A DNA stretch of 64,000 nucleotides from positions 124,001 through 188,000 of the forward strand of contig NZ_BSTR01000008.1 in assembly GCF_030269645.1 (NCBI RefSeq), in the 5' to 3' direction. This DNA is from Actinokineospora sp. NBRC 105648. GTDB lineage: Bacteria; Actinomycetota; Actinomycetes; Mycobacteriales; Pseudonocardiaceae. Positions 15,985-24,104 of the stretch are shown here, in pieces; positions within the stretch are counted from its first letter, which is position 1; every line of letters starts with the position of its first letter. The position numbers and the translations under genes were made by a program. Below the pieces are notes generated by a model that searched no databases, was not told where the DNA came from, and saw only the letters and a program-made list of their open reading frames with translations.

Positions 15985-17145
15985 CTAGCCCTTGAGCAGC
16001 GCGCGGGCCATGACCATGCGCTGGATCTGGTTGGTGCCCTCGTAGATCTGGGTGATCTTCGCGTCGCGCATCATCCGCTCGACCGGGAAGTCGCGGGTGT
16101 AGCCTGCGCCGCCGAAGAGCTGGACGGCGTCGGTGGTCACCTGCGTGGCCGTGTCGGAGGCGAAGGTCTTGGCCGCGCTGGAGGCGAAGGAGCCGTCCGG
16201 CTCGCCGCGCTCGACCTTGGCGGCGGCGGCGTAGACCAGGTGCCGGGCGGCCTCGATCTTCATCGCCATGTCGGCGAGCATGAACTGGACGCCCTGGAAC
16301 TCGCTGATCGCCTTGCCGAACTGCTTTCGGTCCTTGACGTAGGCGACCGTGGCGTCCAGCGCGCCCTGGGCGATGCCCAGCGCCTGCGCGCCGATCGAGT
16401 GCCGGGTGTGGTCGAGGGTGCGGAACGCGAGCCGCAGGCCCTGGCCGGGTTCGCCGATGATGCGGTCGGCCGGGATGGTGCAGTCCTCGAAGTAGATCTC
16501 CCGGGTGGGTGAGCCCTTGATGCCGAGCTTGCGCTCCTTGGGGCCGACCGAGAAGCCGGGGTCGTCCTTGTGCACCATGAACGCCGAGATGCCGTCGGCG
16601 GGCTTGGCCGCGTCCGGGTTGGACACCGCCATCACCGTGTACCAGCTCGACTCACCGGCGTTGGTGATCCAGCACTTCGTGCCGTTGAGCACCCAGGTCT
16701 CGCCGTCGAGCCGGGCCCGGGTGCGCATGGAGGCGGTGTCCGAGCCCGCCTCGCGCTCGGAGAGGGCGTAGGAGGCGCACTCGCCCGCCGCGATCGCGGG
16801 GAGGACCTGCTGCTTGAGCTCCTCGGAGCCGCCCAGGATCAGGTTCATCGTGCCCAGCTTGTTGACCGCCGGGATCAGCGACGACGACGCGCACACCCGC
16901 GCGACCTCCTCGATGACGATGTTCGCCGCCACCGAGTCCGCGCCCTCGCCGCCGTAGGCCTCCGGGATGTGCGGGGAGTTGAAGCCCGCCTTGTTGAGCG
17001 CGGTCAGCGCCTCCACCGGGTACCGCTCCTGCTCGTCGACCTCGGTCGCGTGCGGTGCGATCTCGTTCTCCGCGAGGTCGCGCACGGCCTCGCGCAGCGC
17101 CTTGTGCTCGTCGCCGAGCTGGTAGAGCCCGAAGCCCGCGTCCAC
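15985..17145 (-). CDS. acyl-CoA dehydrogenase (FadE25-type), target gene of the element
   Basis: 386 residues, full length for the family. N-terminal helical domain with 'YPVEALTALNKAGF', middle domain with 'YALSEREAGSD' and 'WVLNGTKCWITNAG', and C-terminal 'VQLFGGAGYTRDFPVERMMRDAKI'. 'IYEGTNQIQRMVMARALLKG' holds the catalytic Glu. It oxidises acyl-CoA to the enoyl-CoA in fatty-acid or branched-chain acyl breakdown; a similar gene (fadE25) lies by purEK in Mycobacterium. The last 24 codons lie in attR and come from the element, so the C-terminus now ends KG, where the old end was KGQFHR (preserved at 4513). The gene is intact. Confidence 0.93.
   Translation of the reverse strand: MDAGFGLYQLGDEHKALREAVRDLAENEIAPHATEVDEQERYPVEALTALNKAGFNSPHIPEAYGGEGADSVAANIVIEEVARVCASSSLIPAVNKLGTMNLILGGSEELKQQVLPAIAAGECASYALSEREAGSDTASMRTRARLDGETWVLNGTKCWITNAGESSWYTVMAVSNPDAAKPADGISAFMVHKDDPGFSVGPKERKLGIKGSPTREIYFEDCTIPADRIIGEPGQGLRLAFRTLDHTRHSIGAQALGIAQGALDATVAYVKDRKQFGKAISEFQGVQFMLADMAMKIEAARHLVYAAAAKVERGEPDGSFASSAAKTFASDTATQVTTDAVQLFGGAGYTRDFPVERMMRDAKITQIYEGTNQIQRMVMARALLKG
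15988..16056. other. attR of the integrative element
   Basis: 69 bp within the coding 3' end of the acyl-CoA dehydrogenase gene, matching attL at 67 positions. The 53-bp identical core reads as codons for the conserved 'ITQIYEGTNQIQRMVMAR' region. The element has thus chosen a strongly conserved protein segment, including the catalytic Glu codon. Confidence 0.9.
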
Positions 17146-17187
17146 GTCAGTTACCTCCCGGTAGGAACCCTGTTCACCAGGAGATGT

Positions 17188-17203
17188 TAGTACTGGTTTA
17201 CTA
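17188..17203. promoter_or_regulatory. small palindrome upstream of the acyl-CoA dehydrogenase gene
   Basis: TAGTA and TACTA arms around a 6-bp spacer, 43-58 bp upstream of the dehydrogenase start. This is the kind of AT-rich dyad bound by TetR-type fatty-acid regulators. The arms are short, so the evidence is weak. Confidence 0.3.
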
Positions 17204-17232
17204 GGATGTCCTTGTGTCCTGCCGCACCGGTC

Positions 17233-18063
17233 TCAATCGATGAAGCCCGCGGCCAGCAGCACCTCGAAAACCGTCACGGTGTTGACCACCGCGACGACGG
17301 CGAACGCCACCAGGGCGCGTGCCAGCGGCCCGCCCCGGCCCGGCCGCACCATCGACCGCTGCCACCCCCAGAGCAGGGCGAGCACCCCCAGCGAGAACGG
17401 GTTGACCACGGAGACCACCAGCCCGAGCCCGACGTCCTCGACCGCGATGGCGGTCACGGTCATCACCAGCAGCCAGCCCGCGGGCGCGGCCCAGCTCATC
17501 AGCCGCCAGGTCGAGTCCGGCATCGGCACCCGCCCGGCCACCGCCGCGGCGACACCCGCGCCGAGCGCCAGCACCAACCCGGCGATCATCGCGCTGGCGC
17601 TGAGCCTGCTCGTGTCCCGCCACCAGGGCAGCGCGGCGCGCTCGGCGGCCAACTGGTCCGCGGTCAGGCCCAGGTCCCCGCTCAGCGCGGCCGTGTCGGA
17701 GGCGTGCCCGTAGTCCCCCGGCATCGACTGGCACCCCACGGACGCACCGTCGAAGGTCGCCGTGCACCGACTGCTCGTCGAGGCCCCCGGCTGGTGGTAG
17801 GTCAACGTGACCACCAGCGGCTTGCCCACGACCTCCGCCGTGCAGGTGACCGCCGACCGGTCGCCACCGCAGTCGAGCCGTTCCCGGGGCAGGGTGACCG
17901 GGTTGTAGTCGTCGCCGCCGAAGACGACCTGGTAGACGCTGTCGCGCACCAGTCCGGGCGCCACCAGCAGCATCAGTCCCGCGACCAGCGCGAGGGCGAA
18001 GACGGACAACACCGGGACCACAGCGCGCAGCGTGACCGCGGGGGACTCGACAGCCGTCGGCAT
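17233..18063 (-). CDS. membrane protein with cysteine-bearing ectodomain, paralogue A
   Basis: 276 residues, unrecognised family. One N-terminal TM (about 15-37), an extracytoplasmic domain of about 110 residues with two cysteine pairs ('RLDCGGD...VTC' and 'RCTATF...GCQ') ending in 'ALPWWRDTS', then four TM segments. The layout and the 'PWWR' motif recur in the adjacent gene 18139-18927, so they are tandem paralogues. ATG at 18063 with AGGGAG 9 nt upstream is preferred over a GTG at 18117. The cysteines suggest disulfides outside the membrane. No function can be assigned. Confidence 0.75.
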   Translation of the reverse strand: MPTAVESPAVTLRAVVPVLSVFALALVAGLMLLVAPGLVRDSVYQVVFGGDDYNPVTLPRERLDCGGDRSAVTCTAEVVGKPLVVTLTYHQPGASTSSRCTATFDGASVGCQSMPGDYGHASDTAALSGDLGLTADQLAAERAALPWWRDTSRLSASAMIAGLVLALGAGVAAAVAGRVPMPDSTWRLMSWAAPAGWLLVMTVTAIAVEDVGLGLVVSVVNPFSLGVLALLWGWQRSMVRPGRGGPLARALVAFAVVAVVNTVTVFEVLLAAGFID

Positions 18064-18138
18064 CTTGCGAACTCCCTTGGCAGCGCGGGAAAACCCGTCG
18101 CCCACCAAGTCGCCCACACGGCGCGCGTGTTACCGCGC

Positions 18139-18927
18139 TCAGAGCACGTAGCCACCTAGCAGCAGAGACAGGCACACGGCCACGATCGCGTAGATCCCGG
18201 CGAGCGCGCCCGCCACGAACACCCACCGCCTACCGACCTTCGGCGACAGCGTCAACCACTGCCACCACCCGACCCCCACCGCGACGACCGGCATCGGCGG
18301 CAACAGGGCCAACGTCCAGATCTCGGTGTGGGAACGGAGAAGCAGCGCACCCATGAGCACGAACGCCCCCAACGCCACCGCGCCGGCCCCCAACGCCCAA
18401 CCCATCCGCCCACGCACCGCCGGAACCGGGAGCCGCAACGACCCATACCCCGCGCCGATCCCGAGGAGGGCAAGCAACACCGCGCCCCAACGGGCCCACC
18501 CGTCCCCCTCCCGCCACCAGGGAACCGCGTCACGCAACGCAGCCACCGCAACAGGATCGGTGATCAACGGCCCAGGGATCTCCACGGAGTCGGCGACGGC
18601 GAGCAACGGAGTCTTGACATAGCAAGGGGATTCCCGGCCCTCGAAGGAAATCCAGCACTCCTTGGTCGAGGCTCCACCACTGAGCTCCAACGCCGCCTCG
18701 ACCCGCAACGACCGCCCATCGACATCGGCGACGCACACGGCGGTCGCACGCTTCTCCTGGCACGAGAGCGACTCGGGCGGAAGCAAGAAGCCATCCGCCC
18801 CATCCACCACGACCTGCGACAACCCCACCGCCCGCGACGGCGCGACCCGAGCGAGCAGCCCAACAGCACCAACCAACCCAACCACCACGATGACGGGCAG
18901 CAGCACCCGGAGAGCCGACCACCGCAC
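18139..18927 (-). CDS. membrane protein with cysteine-bearing ectodomain, paralogue B
   Basis: 262 residues with the same plan as its downstream neighbour. N-terminal TM ('VLLPVIVVVGLVGAVGLLA'), ectodomain with 'SLSCQEKRATAVC' and 'KECWISFEGRESPC', 'DAVPWWREGD', then four TM segments. The GTG at 18927 is chosen because AAGGA lies 5 nt upstream; the open frame extends further only into tRNA-like DNA. Sequence identity between the pair is low outside the ectodomain cysteines and PWWR, so the duplication is old. Gap to paralogue A is 75 bp. Confidence 0.75.
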   Translation of the reverse strand: MRWSALRVLLPVIVVVGLVGAVGLLARVAPSRAVGLSQVVVDGADGFLLPPESLSCQEKRATAVCVADVDGRSLRVEAALELSGGASTKECWISFEGRESPCYVKTPLLAVADSVEIPGPLITDPVAVAALRDAVPWWREGDGWARWGAVLLALLGIGAGYGSLRLPVPAVRGRMGWALGAGAVALGAFVLMGALLLRSHTEIWTLALLPPMPVVAVGVGWWQWLTLSPKVGRRWVFVAGALAGIYAIVAVCLSLLLGGYVL

Positions 18928-19038
18928 GGGAGTCCTTCGCGAGAGAGGGAGACGGACAACGGGAGCATATGGCGTGGTCAGCCCACCGTCAGCGAAATGC
19001 AAGGACCGGCTGCCAAGCTTGTCCCAGCAAGGCAAGCG

Positions 19039-19123
19039 GGAGAGGTGCCCGGAGCGGCTCAACGGGTTCCTGTTCTACCAGGAAGGGCCTCGGCCCACGC
19101 AGGTTCAAATCCTGCCCTCTCCG
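19039..19123 (+). tRNA. class II tRNA-like gene, copy 1, Ser-type body, apparent anticodon CUA
   Basis: The 85-nt sequence folds as a cloverleaf: acceptor GGAGAGG/CCTCTCC with discriminator G, D arm CCC...GGG, anticodon arm TCCTG/CAGGA, a long variable arm GGGCC-TC-GGCCC and T arm GCAGG-TTCAAAT-CCTGC. Acceptor, discriminator G and long variable arm are serine-type. The anticodon loop is odd: TTCTAC leaves 6 nt if the G-C pair closes it, or 8 nt if not. U33 is followed by CUA, which would read UAG. CCA is not encoded. It has its own terminator. It could be a nonsense suppressor, a divergent tRNA-Ser or a regulatory tRNA-like RNA. Confidence 0.75.
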
Positions 19124-19129
19124 CAGCCA

Positions 19130-19158
19130 GGGGCCCCGCACACGCGGGGCCCTTTTCT
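19130..19158 (+). terminator. terminator of tRNA-like copy 1
   Basis: GGGCCCCGC, loop ACAC, GCGGGGCCC, followed by TTTTCTT. A strong intrinsic terminator 7 nt after the tRNA-like body. Confidence 0.9.
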
Positions 19159-19227
19159 TGCATACCGGCAAGTCAGCCGATGATCAGCCCAACGTCAGAA
19201 CCAAGTGCCAAGCTTGTCCCAGCTCAA

Positions 19228-19312
19228 GGAGAGGTGCCCGGAGCGGCTTAACGGGTTCCTGTTCTACCAGGAAGGGCCTCGGCCCACGCAGGTTCAAATC
19301 CTGCCCTCTCCG
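19228..19312 (+). tRNA. class II tRNA-like gene, copy 2, apparent anticodon CUA
   Basis: 85 nt, differing from copy 1 in the body at one D-loop base (GGCTTAAC against GGCTCAAC). The upstream box CCAAGCTTGTCCCAGC is shared with copy 1, but the next 8-10 bases differ. Anticodon arm and variable arm are identical to copy 1, including the 6-nt loop. CCA is not encoded (GCAACCA follows). Confidence 0.75.
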
Positions 19313-19319
19313 CAACCAA

Positions 19320-19348
19320 GGGCCCCGCACACGCGGGGCCTCTTTTCC
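19320..19348 (+). terminator. terminator of tRNA-like copy 2
   Basis: GGGCCCCGC, loop ACAC, GCGGGGCC, then TCTTTTCC. The same design as after copy 1. Confidence 0.88.
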
Positions 19349-19431
19349 TTTCCCCGCAACACAACGAACGTCAGCCACCAGTCAGCCCACCATCAGCACC
19401 GGCTGTCAAGCTTGTCCCAGCAAGGCAAGCG

Positions 19432-19520
<89 letters not shown>

Positions 19521-19526
19521 CACAAC

Positions 19527-19557
19527 GGCCCCGCCCACAAGCGGGGCCTTTCTCTTT
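19527..19557 (+). terminator. terminator of tRNA-like copy 3
   Basis: GGCCCCGC, loop CCACAA, GCGGGGCC, then TTTCTCTTT. Confidence 0.88.
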
Positions 19558-19714
19558 ACCCACAACACATTCCACACACCTGCGACAACCCCAGGACCGG
19601 CACCGACCCCGCCGCGCCCTCGCGCCTCACCACCACCACAACCCGCTCTACCTCCCCCACCCCACCGCCACCCGGCCACCCAGCCCCACCCCCAGACCAC
19701 TCCGCCCCCTGCAT

Positions 19715-19950
19715 CCCATACGCCAATACCGCTAAGTTAACATTTTCCCTGGTCATAGCCGGTGTCGAGCCTGGATCACCCACTGCCTGTCTGTCCATAT
19801 AGGACAATATTGGTGGCGTTAGGCCACCAGGCACTGGTCGCGTCGGCGCATCCGACCGTCCGCCCGGTGGCGGCGGTCTTACCATCGACACCCTCAAGAG
19901 TGCTCTGACCTGCTAAAACAGCGCTAAAGTTAGCGGTATTGTCCCATACG
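19715..19950. mobile_element. 220-bp MITE-like element with 8-bp target-site duplication
   Basis: CCCATACG at 19715-19722 is repeated at 19943-19950. Directly inside are inverted ends, CCAATACCGCTAAGTT on the left and, read inward from the right, ACAATACCGCTAACTT. Weaker similarity continues to a TTTT...GGTC block about 35-40 bp in. The 220-bp interior has no credible gene. An 8-bp duplication is typical of ISL3-, IS256- and IS6-family transposases, none of which is in the window, so it would be a non-autonomous element. It sits between the tRNA-like array and the purE terminator. Confidence 0.75.
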
Positions 19951-19960
19951 CAGCCAAAAC

Positions 19961-20020
19961 ACGGGCGGGAGGTGGTTGTTCAAGGCATCTTTCCCGCCTT
20001 GACAACCACCTCCCGCCCGT
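19961..20020. terminator. long hairpin downstream of purE
   Basis: A 25-26 bp stem (ACGGGCGGGAGGTGGTTGT on the left; the complement on the right, with one bulged base) and a loop of about 9 nt. On the minus strand it is followed by GTTTTG, fitting termination of the purK-purE transcript 57 bp after the purE stop. Confidence 0.75.
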
Positions 20021-20077
20021 AGTCACACTTGGCGTAGGGGATTCAGGGAAACCCGCACAAACACCGAGGAGACACAC

Positions 20078-20578
20078 TCAGCTCAACGAAGCACGCAGCG
20101 CAGAGTCCTTCTCCAACACCATCTCCGCCAACGCCCCCTGAAACGCCACCATCCGCTCCCGCAACCCCTCATCAGCAGCACCCAAGATCCGCACCGCCAA
20201 CAGCCCGGCGTTGCGCGCCCCGCCCACCGACACCGTCGCCACCGGCACCCCCGCGGGCATCTGCACGATGGACAGCAGCGAGTCCATCCCGTCCAGGTAC
20301 TTCAGCGGCACCGGCACGCCGATCACCGGCAGCACCGTCGCCGAGGCGACCATGCCCGGCAGGTGCGCGGCCCCGCCGGCGCCCGCGATGATCACCCGGA
20401 GGCCGCGCGAGTCGGCCGAGGTGGCGTAGTCGAGCATCCGCTGCGGGGTGCGGTGGGCCGAGACGACGCTGACCTCGTGCGGCACGTCGAACTCGGCCAG
20501 CGCCTCGGCGGCCAGGCGCATGACCGGCCAGTCGGAGTCGCTGCCCATGATCAGGCCGACGATCGGGTTCGTGGTCAC
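20078..20578 (-). CDS. purE: 5-(carboxyamino)imidazole ribonucleotide mutase
   Basis: 166 residues with the class I PurE signatures: '[10 protein letters not shown]' (phosphate-binding), '[11 protein letters not shown]' with the catalytic His, and '[14 protein letters not shown]' with '[16 protein letters not shown]'. It converts N5-CAIR to CAIR in purine synthesis, in the cytoplasm. It follows purK by 12 bp in the same direction and is probably co-transcribed, ending at the strong hairpin at 19961-20020. Confidence 0.97.
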   Translation of the reverse strand: MTTNPIVGLIMGSDSDWPVMRLAAEALAEFDVPHEVSVVSAHRTPQRMLDYATSADSRGLRVIIAGAGGAAHLPGMVASATVLPVIGVPVPLKYLDGMDSLLSIVQMPAGVPVATVSVGGARNAGLLAVRILGAADEGLRERMVAFQGALAEMVLEKDSALRASLS

Positions 20579-20590
20579 CGCGGTGCTCTC

Positions 20591-21775
20591 CTAGTGGATC
20601 TCGTAGCCGTCGAGCCAGACGCCCGTGGACAGCCAGTGCGCGGACAGTTTGGCCCGCGAGCGCACGTCGGTCAGCACCGAGCCGAGAAAGGTCACATGTC
20701 CGACCTTGCGCCCGGGCCGCTCCTGCTTGCCGTAGTAGTGCACCCGCGCGTCCCGGAAGCGGGCGAACAGGTGGTGCAGCCGCTCGTCCACGCCCATCTC
20801 GGGCGGGACCGGCGCACCCAGCACGTTCGCCATCACCACCGCGGGCGCCACCGGGTCGGTCGCGCCGAGCGGGTAGTCCAGCACGGCCCGCAGGTGCTGC
20901 TCGAACTGCGAGGTCAGCGCGCCCTCGATCGTCCAGTGGCCGGAGTTGTGCGGGCGCATCGCCAGCTCGTTGACGACCACGCCCGCGTCGGTCTCGAACA
21001 GCTCCACGGCCAGCACGCCGACCACACCCAGCTCGTCCGCCACCCGCAGCGCCAAGTCCTGGGCCGCCTCGGCGGCCTCCGCCGGGAGATCAGGCGCGGG
21101 CGCGAGCACCTCGACGCAGATGCCGTCCACCTGCACGGTCTCCACCACCGGCCAGCACGCGCCCTGCCCGAACGGCGACCGCGCGACCAGGGCGGCCAGC
21201 TCCCGGCGCATCGCGACGCGCTCCTCCACCAGCAGCGGCGTGCCCGCGGCGAGCAGTTCCGGGACCAGTGCCGTGGCCGCCTCCGGCCCGTCGAGCATCC
21301 ACACACCGCGACCGTCGTAGCCGCCGCGAGCCGCCTTGAGCACGCACGGCCAGCCCGCCGCTTCGCCGAACTTCAGCACGTCGGAGACGTCGGAGACCTC
21401 GGCGAACCCCGGCACCGGCAGCCCCAGCGCGGCCAGCCTGCGGCGCATCACCAGCTTGTCCTGCGCGTGCACGAGCGCGTCCGGCCCGGGGAAGACCTTC
21501 ACCCCGTCGGCCACCAGCGCCCGCAGGTGCTCGGTCGGCACGTGCTCGTGGTCGAAGGTCAGCACGTCCACCCCGGCGGCGAACCCGCGCAGCGCTTCGA
21601 GGTCCGTGTGGTGACCGAGGGTGACATTGGGCGAGACCAGGGGCGCGGGCTCGTCGGGGCCGACCGAGAGCACGTGCAACGACTGGCCGAGGGCGACCGC
21701 GGCCTGGTGCGTCATGCGCGCCAGCTGCCCGCCGCCGACCATCCCGACCACGGGGAAACCGGTACGTGAGTCCAC
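20591..21775 (-). CDS. purK: 5-(carboxyamino)imidazole ribonucleotide synthase
   Basis: 394 residues, ATP-grasp. 'VGMVGGGQLARMTHQAA' is the N-terminal PurK hallmark, followed by 'GVDVLTFDHEHVP', 'CVLKAARGGYDGRGVW' (ATP-grasp lysine and glycine loop) and 'NELAMRPHNSGHWTIEG' near the metal site. It uses ATP and bicarbonate to make N5-CAIR, the substrate of PurE. Start GTG at 21775; the upstream glycosyltransferase gene ends 12 bp before it. The pair is adjacent to a FadE25-type gene on one side and GtrA on the other in Mycobacterium, as here apart from insertions. Confidence 0.96.
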   Translation of the reverse strand: MDSRTGFPVVGMVGGGQLARMTHQAAVALGQSLHVLSVGPDEPAPLVSPNVTLGHHTDLEALRGFAAGVDVLTFDHEHVPTEHLRALVADGVKVFPGPDALVHAQDKLVMRRRLAALGLPVPGFAEVSDVSDVLKFGEAAGWPCVLKAARGGYDGRGVWMLDGPEAATALVPELLAAGTPLLVEERVAMRRELAALVARSPFGQGACWPVVETVQVDGICVEVLAPAPDLPAEAAEAAQDLALRVADELGVVGVLAVELFETDAGVVVNELAMRPHNSGHWTIEGALTSQFEQHLRAVLDYPLGATDPVAPAVVMANVLGAPVPPEMGVDERLHHLFARFRDARVHYYGKQERPGRKVGHVTFLGSVLTDVRSRAKLSAHWLSTGVWLDGYEIH

Positions 21776-21787
21776 GAGCAGAGGACT

Positions 21788-22990
21788 CTACCCAGCCCGC
21801 CGCGACCGCTTGACCAGCACTGTCACCCCGGCCACCAGCGGCACCAGCAGGTAGGCGCTGCCGATGACGTACTCGGCCGGTCCCCAGTCGAACTCCACGG
21901 CCCGTCCGTTGCGCATCGCGAGCAGGACGCAGCTGGCGTAGACCAGCACCACCGCGCCGACCGGGGCCAGCGCGCGCCAGCGGCCGGACTCGGGGAGCGG
22001 GTCGGGCAGGCGGGAGAGCAGGAACACCAGCAACGGCACCACCCAGACCCAGTGGTGCGACCACGACACCGGGCTGACCAGCAGGCCGAGGAAGGCCGTC
22101 ACCAGCAGCGCGGGCAGGGCGCGCCCCTCGCGGTGCAGTCGCCGCACCCAGAGCACGCACGGCACCGCCAGCACCGCGGCGATCGGCAGGACGACGCGCA
22201 TCGACCAGTCGGCGTTGTCGGTCAGCCGCAGCACCAGCCCGTTGAGCGACTGGTTGCCCGCCCAGTAGATCGGCCCGATGCGCTGCGGGTCCTGCACCGC
22301 GGTGCCCCAGAACTGGCTGACGTCGTGCGGGATGAGCACGTACATCAGCCCTTGCAGGACGGCGAAGGTCACCACCGCCCGGGCCGCGTCCGCCCGCCTG
22401 CCGGTGATCAGCAGGTGCGCCACGAAGATCAACGGCGTCAGCTTCACGGCGGCGGCCACCCCGGTGAGCACACCGCCGAAGCGACCGGTGACCACCAGGA
22501 CGTCCAGCACGACCAACGCCATCAGGACGATGTTGATCTGCCCGAGGAAGATGGTGCGCCACACCGGTTCCAGCCCCAGCAGCAGCACGCCGAGCCCGGC
22601 CGCGGTGCGCACCGGGGTCATCCACTGTGGACGGTCCGGCAGCGCCTCCACGCAGACCTTGATCACGAGGCTGAGCAGCAGGATGGAGATCGCGGCGAGC
22701 AACCCCCAGGCGACCTGGGTGGGCACCAAGGCCAGCGGGACGAACAGCAGCGCGGCCGTCGGCGGGTAGGTGAACGGCAGGCGCGCCCAGGACGGCTCGT
22801 CGCTGAGGAAGAGGTTGTCGTAGAGCGGCTCGCCGTGCAGCAGCGCGACCGCGCCGGACCGGTACACCGCGTTGTCGACCCCGAGGTGCCACCCGAGCCG
22901 CCAGCCCACGATCCCGGCCAGCACGCACACCACCGGGAAGAACAGCAGCGCGACCAGCGGTGGCCGGGTGCGCAGGGCTGGCTTGGTCAC
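21788..22990 (-). CDS. GT87 family (DUF2029) polyprenol-dependent glycosyltransferase, mannosyltransferase-like
   Basis: 400 residues with about ten hydrophobic segments. 'GVDNAVYRSGAVALLHGEPLYD' after TM1 and 'PFTYPPTAALLFVPLAL' are typical of the GT87/PimE group, which transfers mannose from polyprenyl-phosphomannose on the outer membrane face; the Asp in 'GVDNAVYR' would be the catalytic residue. Its acceptor (PIM, lipomannan or a glycoprotein) cannot be told. GTG start at 22990. It probably forms an operon with purK and purE, because the gaps are 12 bp. Confidence 0.8.
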   Translation of the reverse strand: MTKPALRTRPPLVALLFFPVVCVLAGIVGWRLGWHLGVDNAVYRSGAVALLHGEPLYDNLFLSDEPSWARLPFTYPPTAALLFVPLALVPTQVAWGLLAAISILLLSLVIKVCVEALPDRPQWMTPVRTAAGLGVLLLGLEPVWRTIFLGQINIVLMALVVLDVLVVTGRFGGVLTGVAAAVKLTPLIFVAHLLITGRRADAARAVVTFAVLQGLMYVLIPHDVSQFWGTAVQDPQRIGPIYWAGNQSLNGLVLRLTDNADWSMRVVLPIAAVLAVPCVLWVRRLHREGRALPALLVTAFLGLLVSPVSWSHHWVWVVPLLVFLLSRLPDPLPESGRWRALAPVGAVVLVYASCVLLAMRNGRAVEFDWGPAEYVIGSAYLLVPLVAGVTVLVKRSRRAG

Positions 22991-23054
22991 GCCCGACAGC
23001 CAACCATGCCCGTCCGCGCGGTCGCCGGGGTGCGCCGACTACCCGGCGCGCGGC

Positions 23055-23882
23055 TCAGGCGCGGCCCATCGCGTGGACGAGCCGGATCGCGGCGGTCTCG
23101 CCCGCGGGCAGCCGCTCGACCCGCATCTCCGGGCGCACCGGCCGCAGGGCGGGGTCCACCGCGAGCCGCTCGGTGACCATGGTCCGGGCGGCCGCGGTCC
23201 GCTCGGCGAGCCTCGGTTCGCGCTCGGCCAGGACGATCGCCACCGACGGCCCCAGCACCGCCACGCTCTCCCCGCCGTCGAACACCGCGCGCAGGGCGTC
23301 ACCGACGAGTGCCATCGCCATCAGCCGCGGCCAGCCGCGCACGTCGGCCAGGTCGAGCACCACGCCCAACAGCACGAACCGCTCCGACGGGCAGTAGCCG
23401 TCGCGCCTGGCCTTCGCGTAGACCTCGCCGAGCCGGACCCGCAGGTACTCCGAGGTCGCCTGCCCGGACAACGTGACCCCGGCGGGGTGCATGACCTCCA
23501 GCGCGGCGTCCGCCCAGGCGAGCGCGGTGGCCCGCAGCAGCGCGGCGGGCGTGGCGTCGGGATCGGGGGCGATCAACCCGGTCGAGTCCGGCGGCGCCTC
23601 GAGCACGGCGTGCAGCGCGGCCAGGTCGGTCAGCGTCTCGTCCAGCCCGGCACCCGCCACGGCCCGAGCCCTGGCCAGGCCGTCGAGGGCGAGCAGCAGG
23701 TCGGTCCCGGAGAGCACGGACGCGCACACGTCGTCCACCTCCGGCACCCCCCAGTCGCTCGGGTAGCGCCAGCCCGCGCCGAGGCTCGCGGTGCGCCACC
23801 GGGTGCGCAGCACGCGCAGTGCCCGGTCAGTACCGTCAGCATCGCCGCGACGCCAGCGCGACCCCGCCTCTCGTACCGCCAC
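23055..23882 (-). CDS. hypothetical protein, possible degenerate GGDEF-like C-terminus
   Basis: About 275 residues, alanine-, leucine- and arginine-rich with no membrane segment. The tail 'MALVGDALRAVFDGGESVAVLGPSVAIVLAE' is placed like the signature region of nucleotide-cyclase/GGDEF domains ('...GDxVaRlGGDEFavll...') but lacks the GGDEF residues, so any cyclase activity is unlikely. This resemblance is my inference. The start is uncertain: GTG at 23882 has AAGGGA 9 nt upstream, while the open frame continues to 23975. The gene is divergent from the sigma-factor gene with about 220 bp between them. Confidence 0.55.
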   Translation of the reverse strand: MAVREAGSRWRRGDADGTDRALRVLRTRWRTASLGAGWRYPSDWGVPEVDDVCASVLSGTDLLLALDGLARARAVAGAGLDETLTDLAALHAVLEAPPDSTGLIAPDPDATPAALLRATALAWADAALEVMHPAGVTLSGQATSEYLRVRLGEVYAKARRDGYCPSERFVLLGVVLDLADVRGWPRLMAMALVGDALRAVFDGGESVAVLGPSVAIVLAEREPRLAERTAAARTMVTERLAVDPALRPVRPEMRVERLPAGETAAIRLVHAMGRA

Positions 23883-24104
23883 AGCTCCGAGTCCCTTCGC
23901 CGGTTCCACAAGTGGGATGACGCCGCAGTGCCCCTGTTGTGACGCCAATCCGGTGAACCAGTGGTCCAAACCCACCCTCCCCCGACCGAGGGAGGCGTGA
24001 CGCCGGGGTGAGCATCAGTCACACTTGGTCGCGGGAGCACGACCCGCATTGCCCGGACGGGGAGTCCCGAGCGAGTGGGTCGAGCGAAAAGGTGAGGGAG
24101 GACC

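Larger units (their letters stand above)
4526..16056 (+). mobile_element. actinomycete integrative and conjugative element (AICE-like), about 11.5 kb, inserted in the 3' end of an acyl-CoA dehydrogenase gene
   Basis: The boundaries are the 69-bp direct repeats attL and attR. Inside, the + strand gene order Pra-like activator, small proteins, FtsK-type translocase, HUH-type replication initiator, Xis, tyrosine integrase is the pSAM2-type AICE backbone, with overlapping starts and stops. On the minus strand it carries cargo: a nuclease-STAND NTPase, an inositol-monophosphatase-like protein and its coupled regulator. No Spd spread proteins or separate relaxase are recognisable; FtsK-type AICEs transfer double-stranded DNA and need none. 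Most AICEs use tRNA genes, so the protein-coding target is unusual. The terminal 26-bp repeats (4703 and 15921) look like integrase arm sites. Confidence 0.88.
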
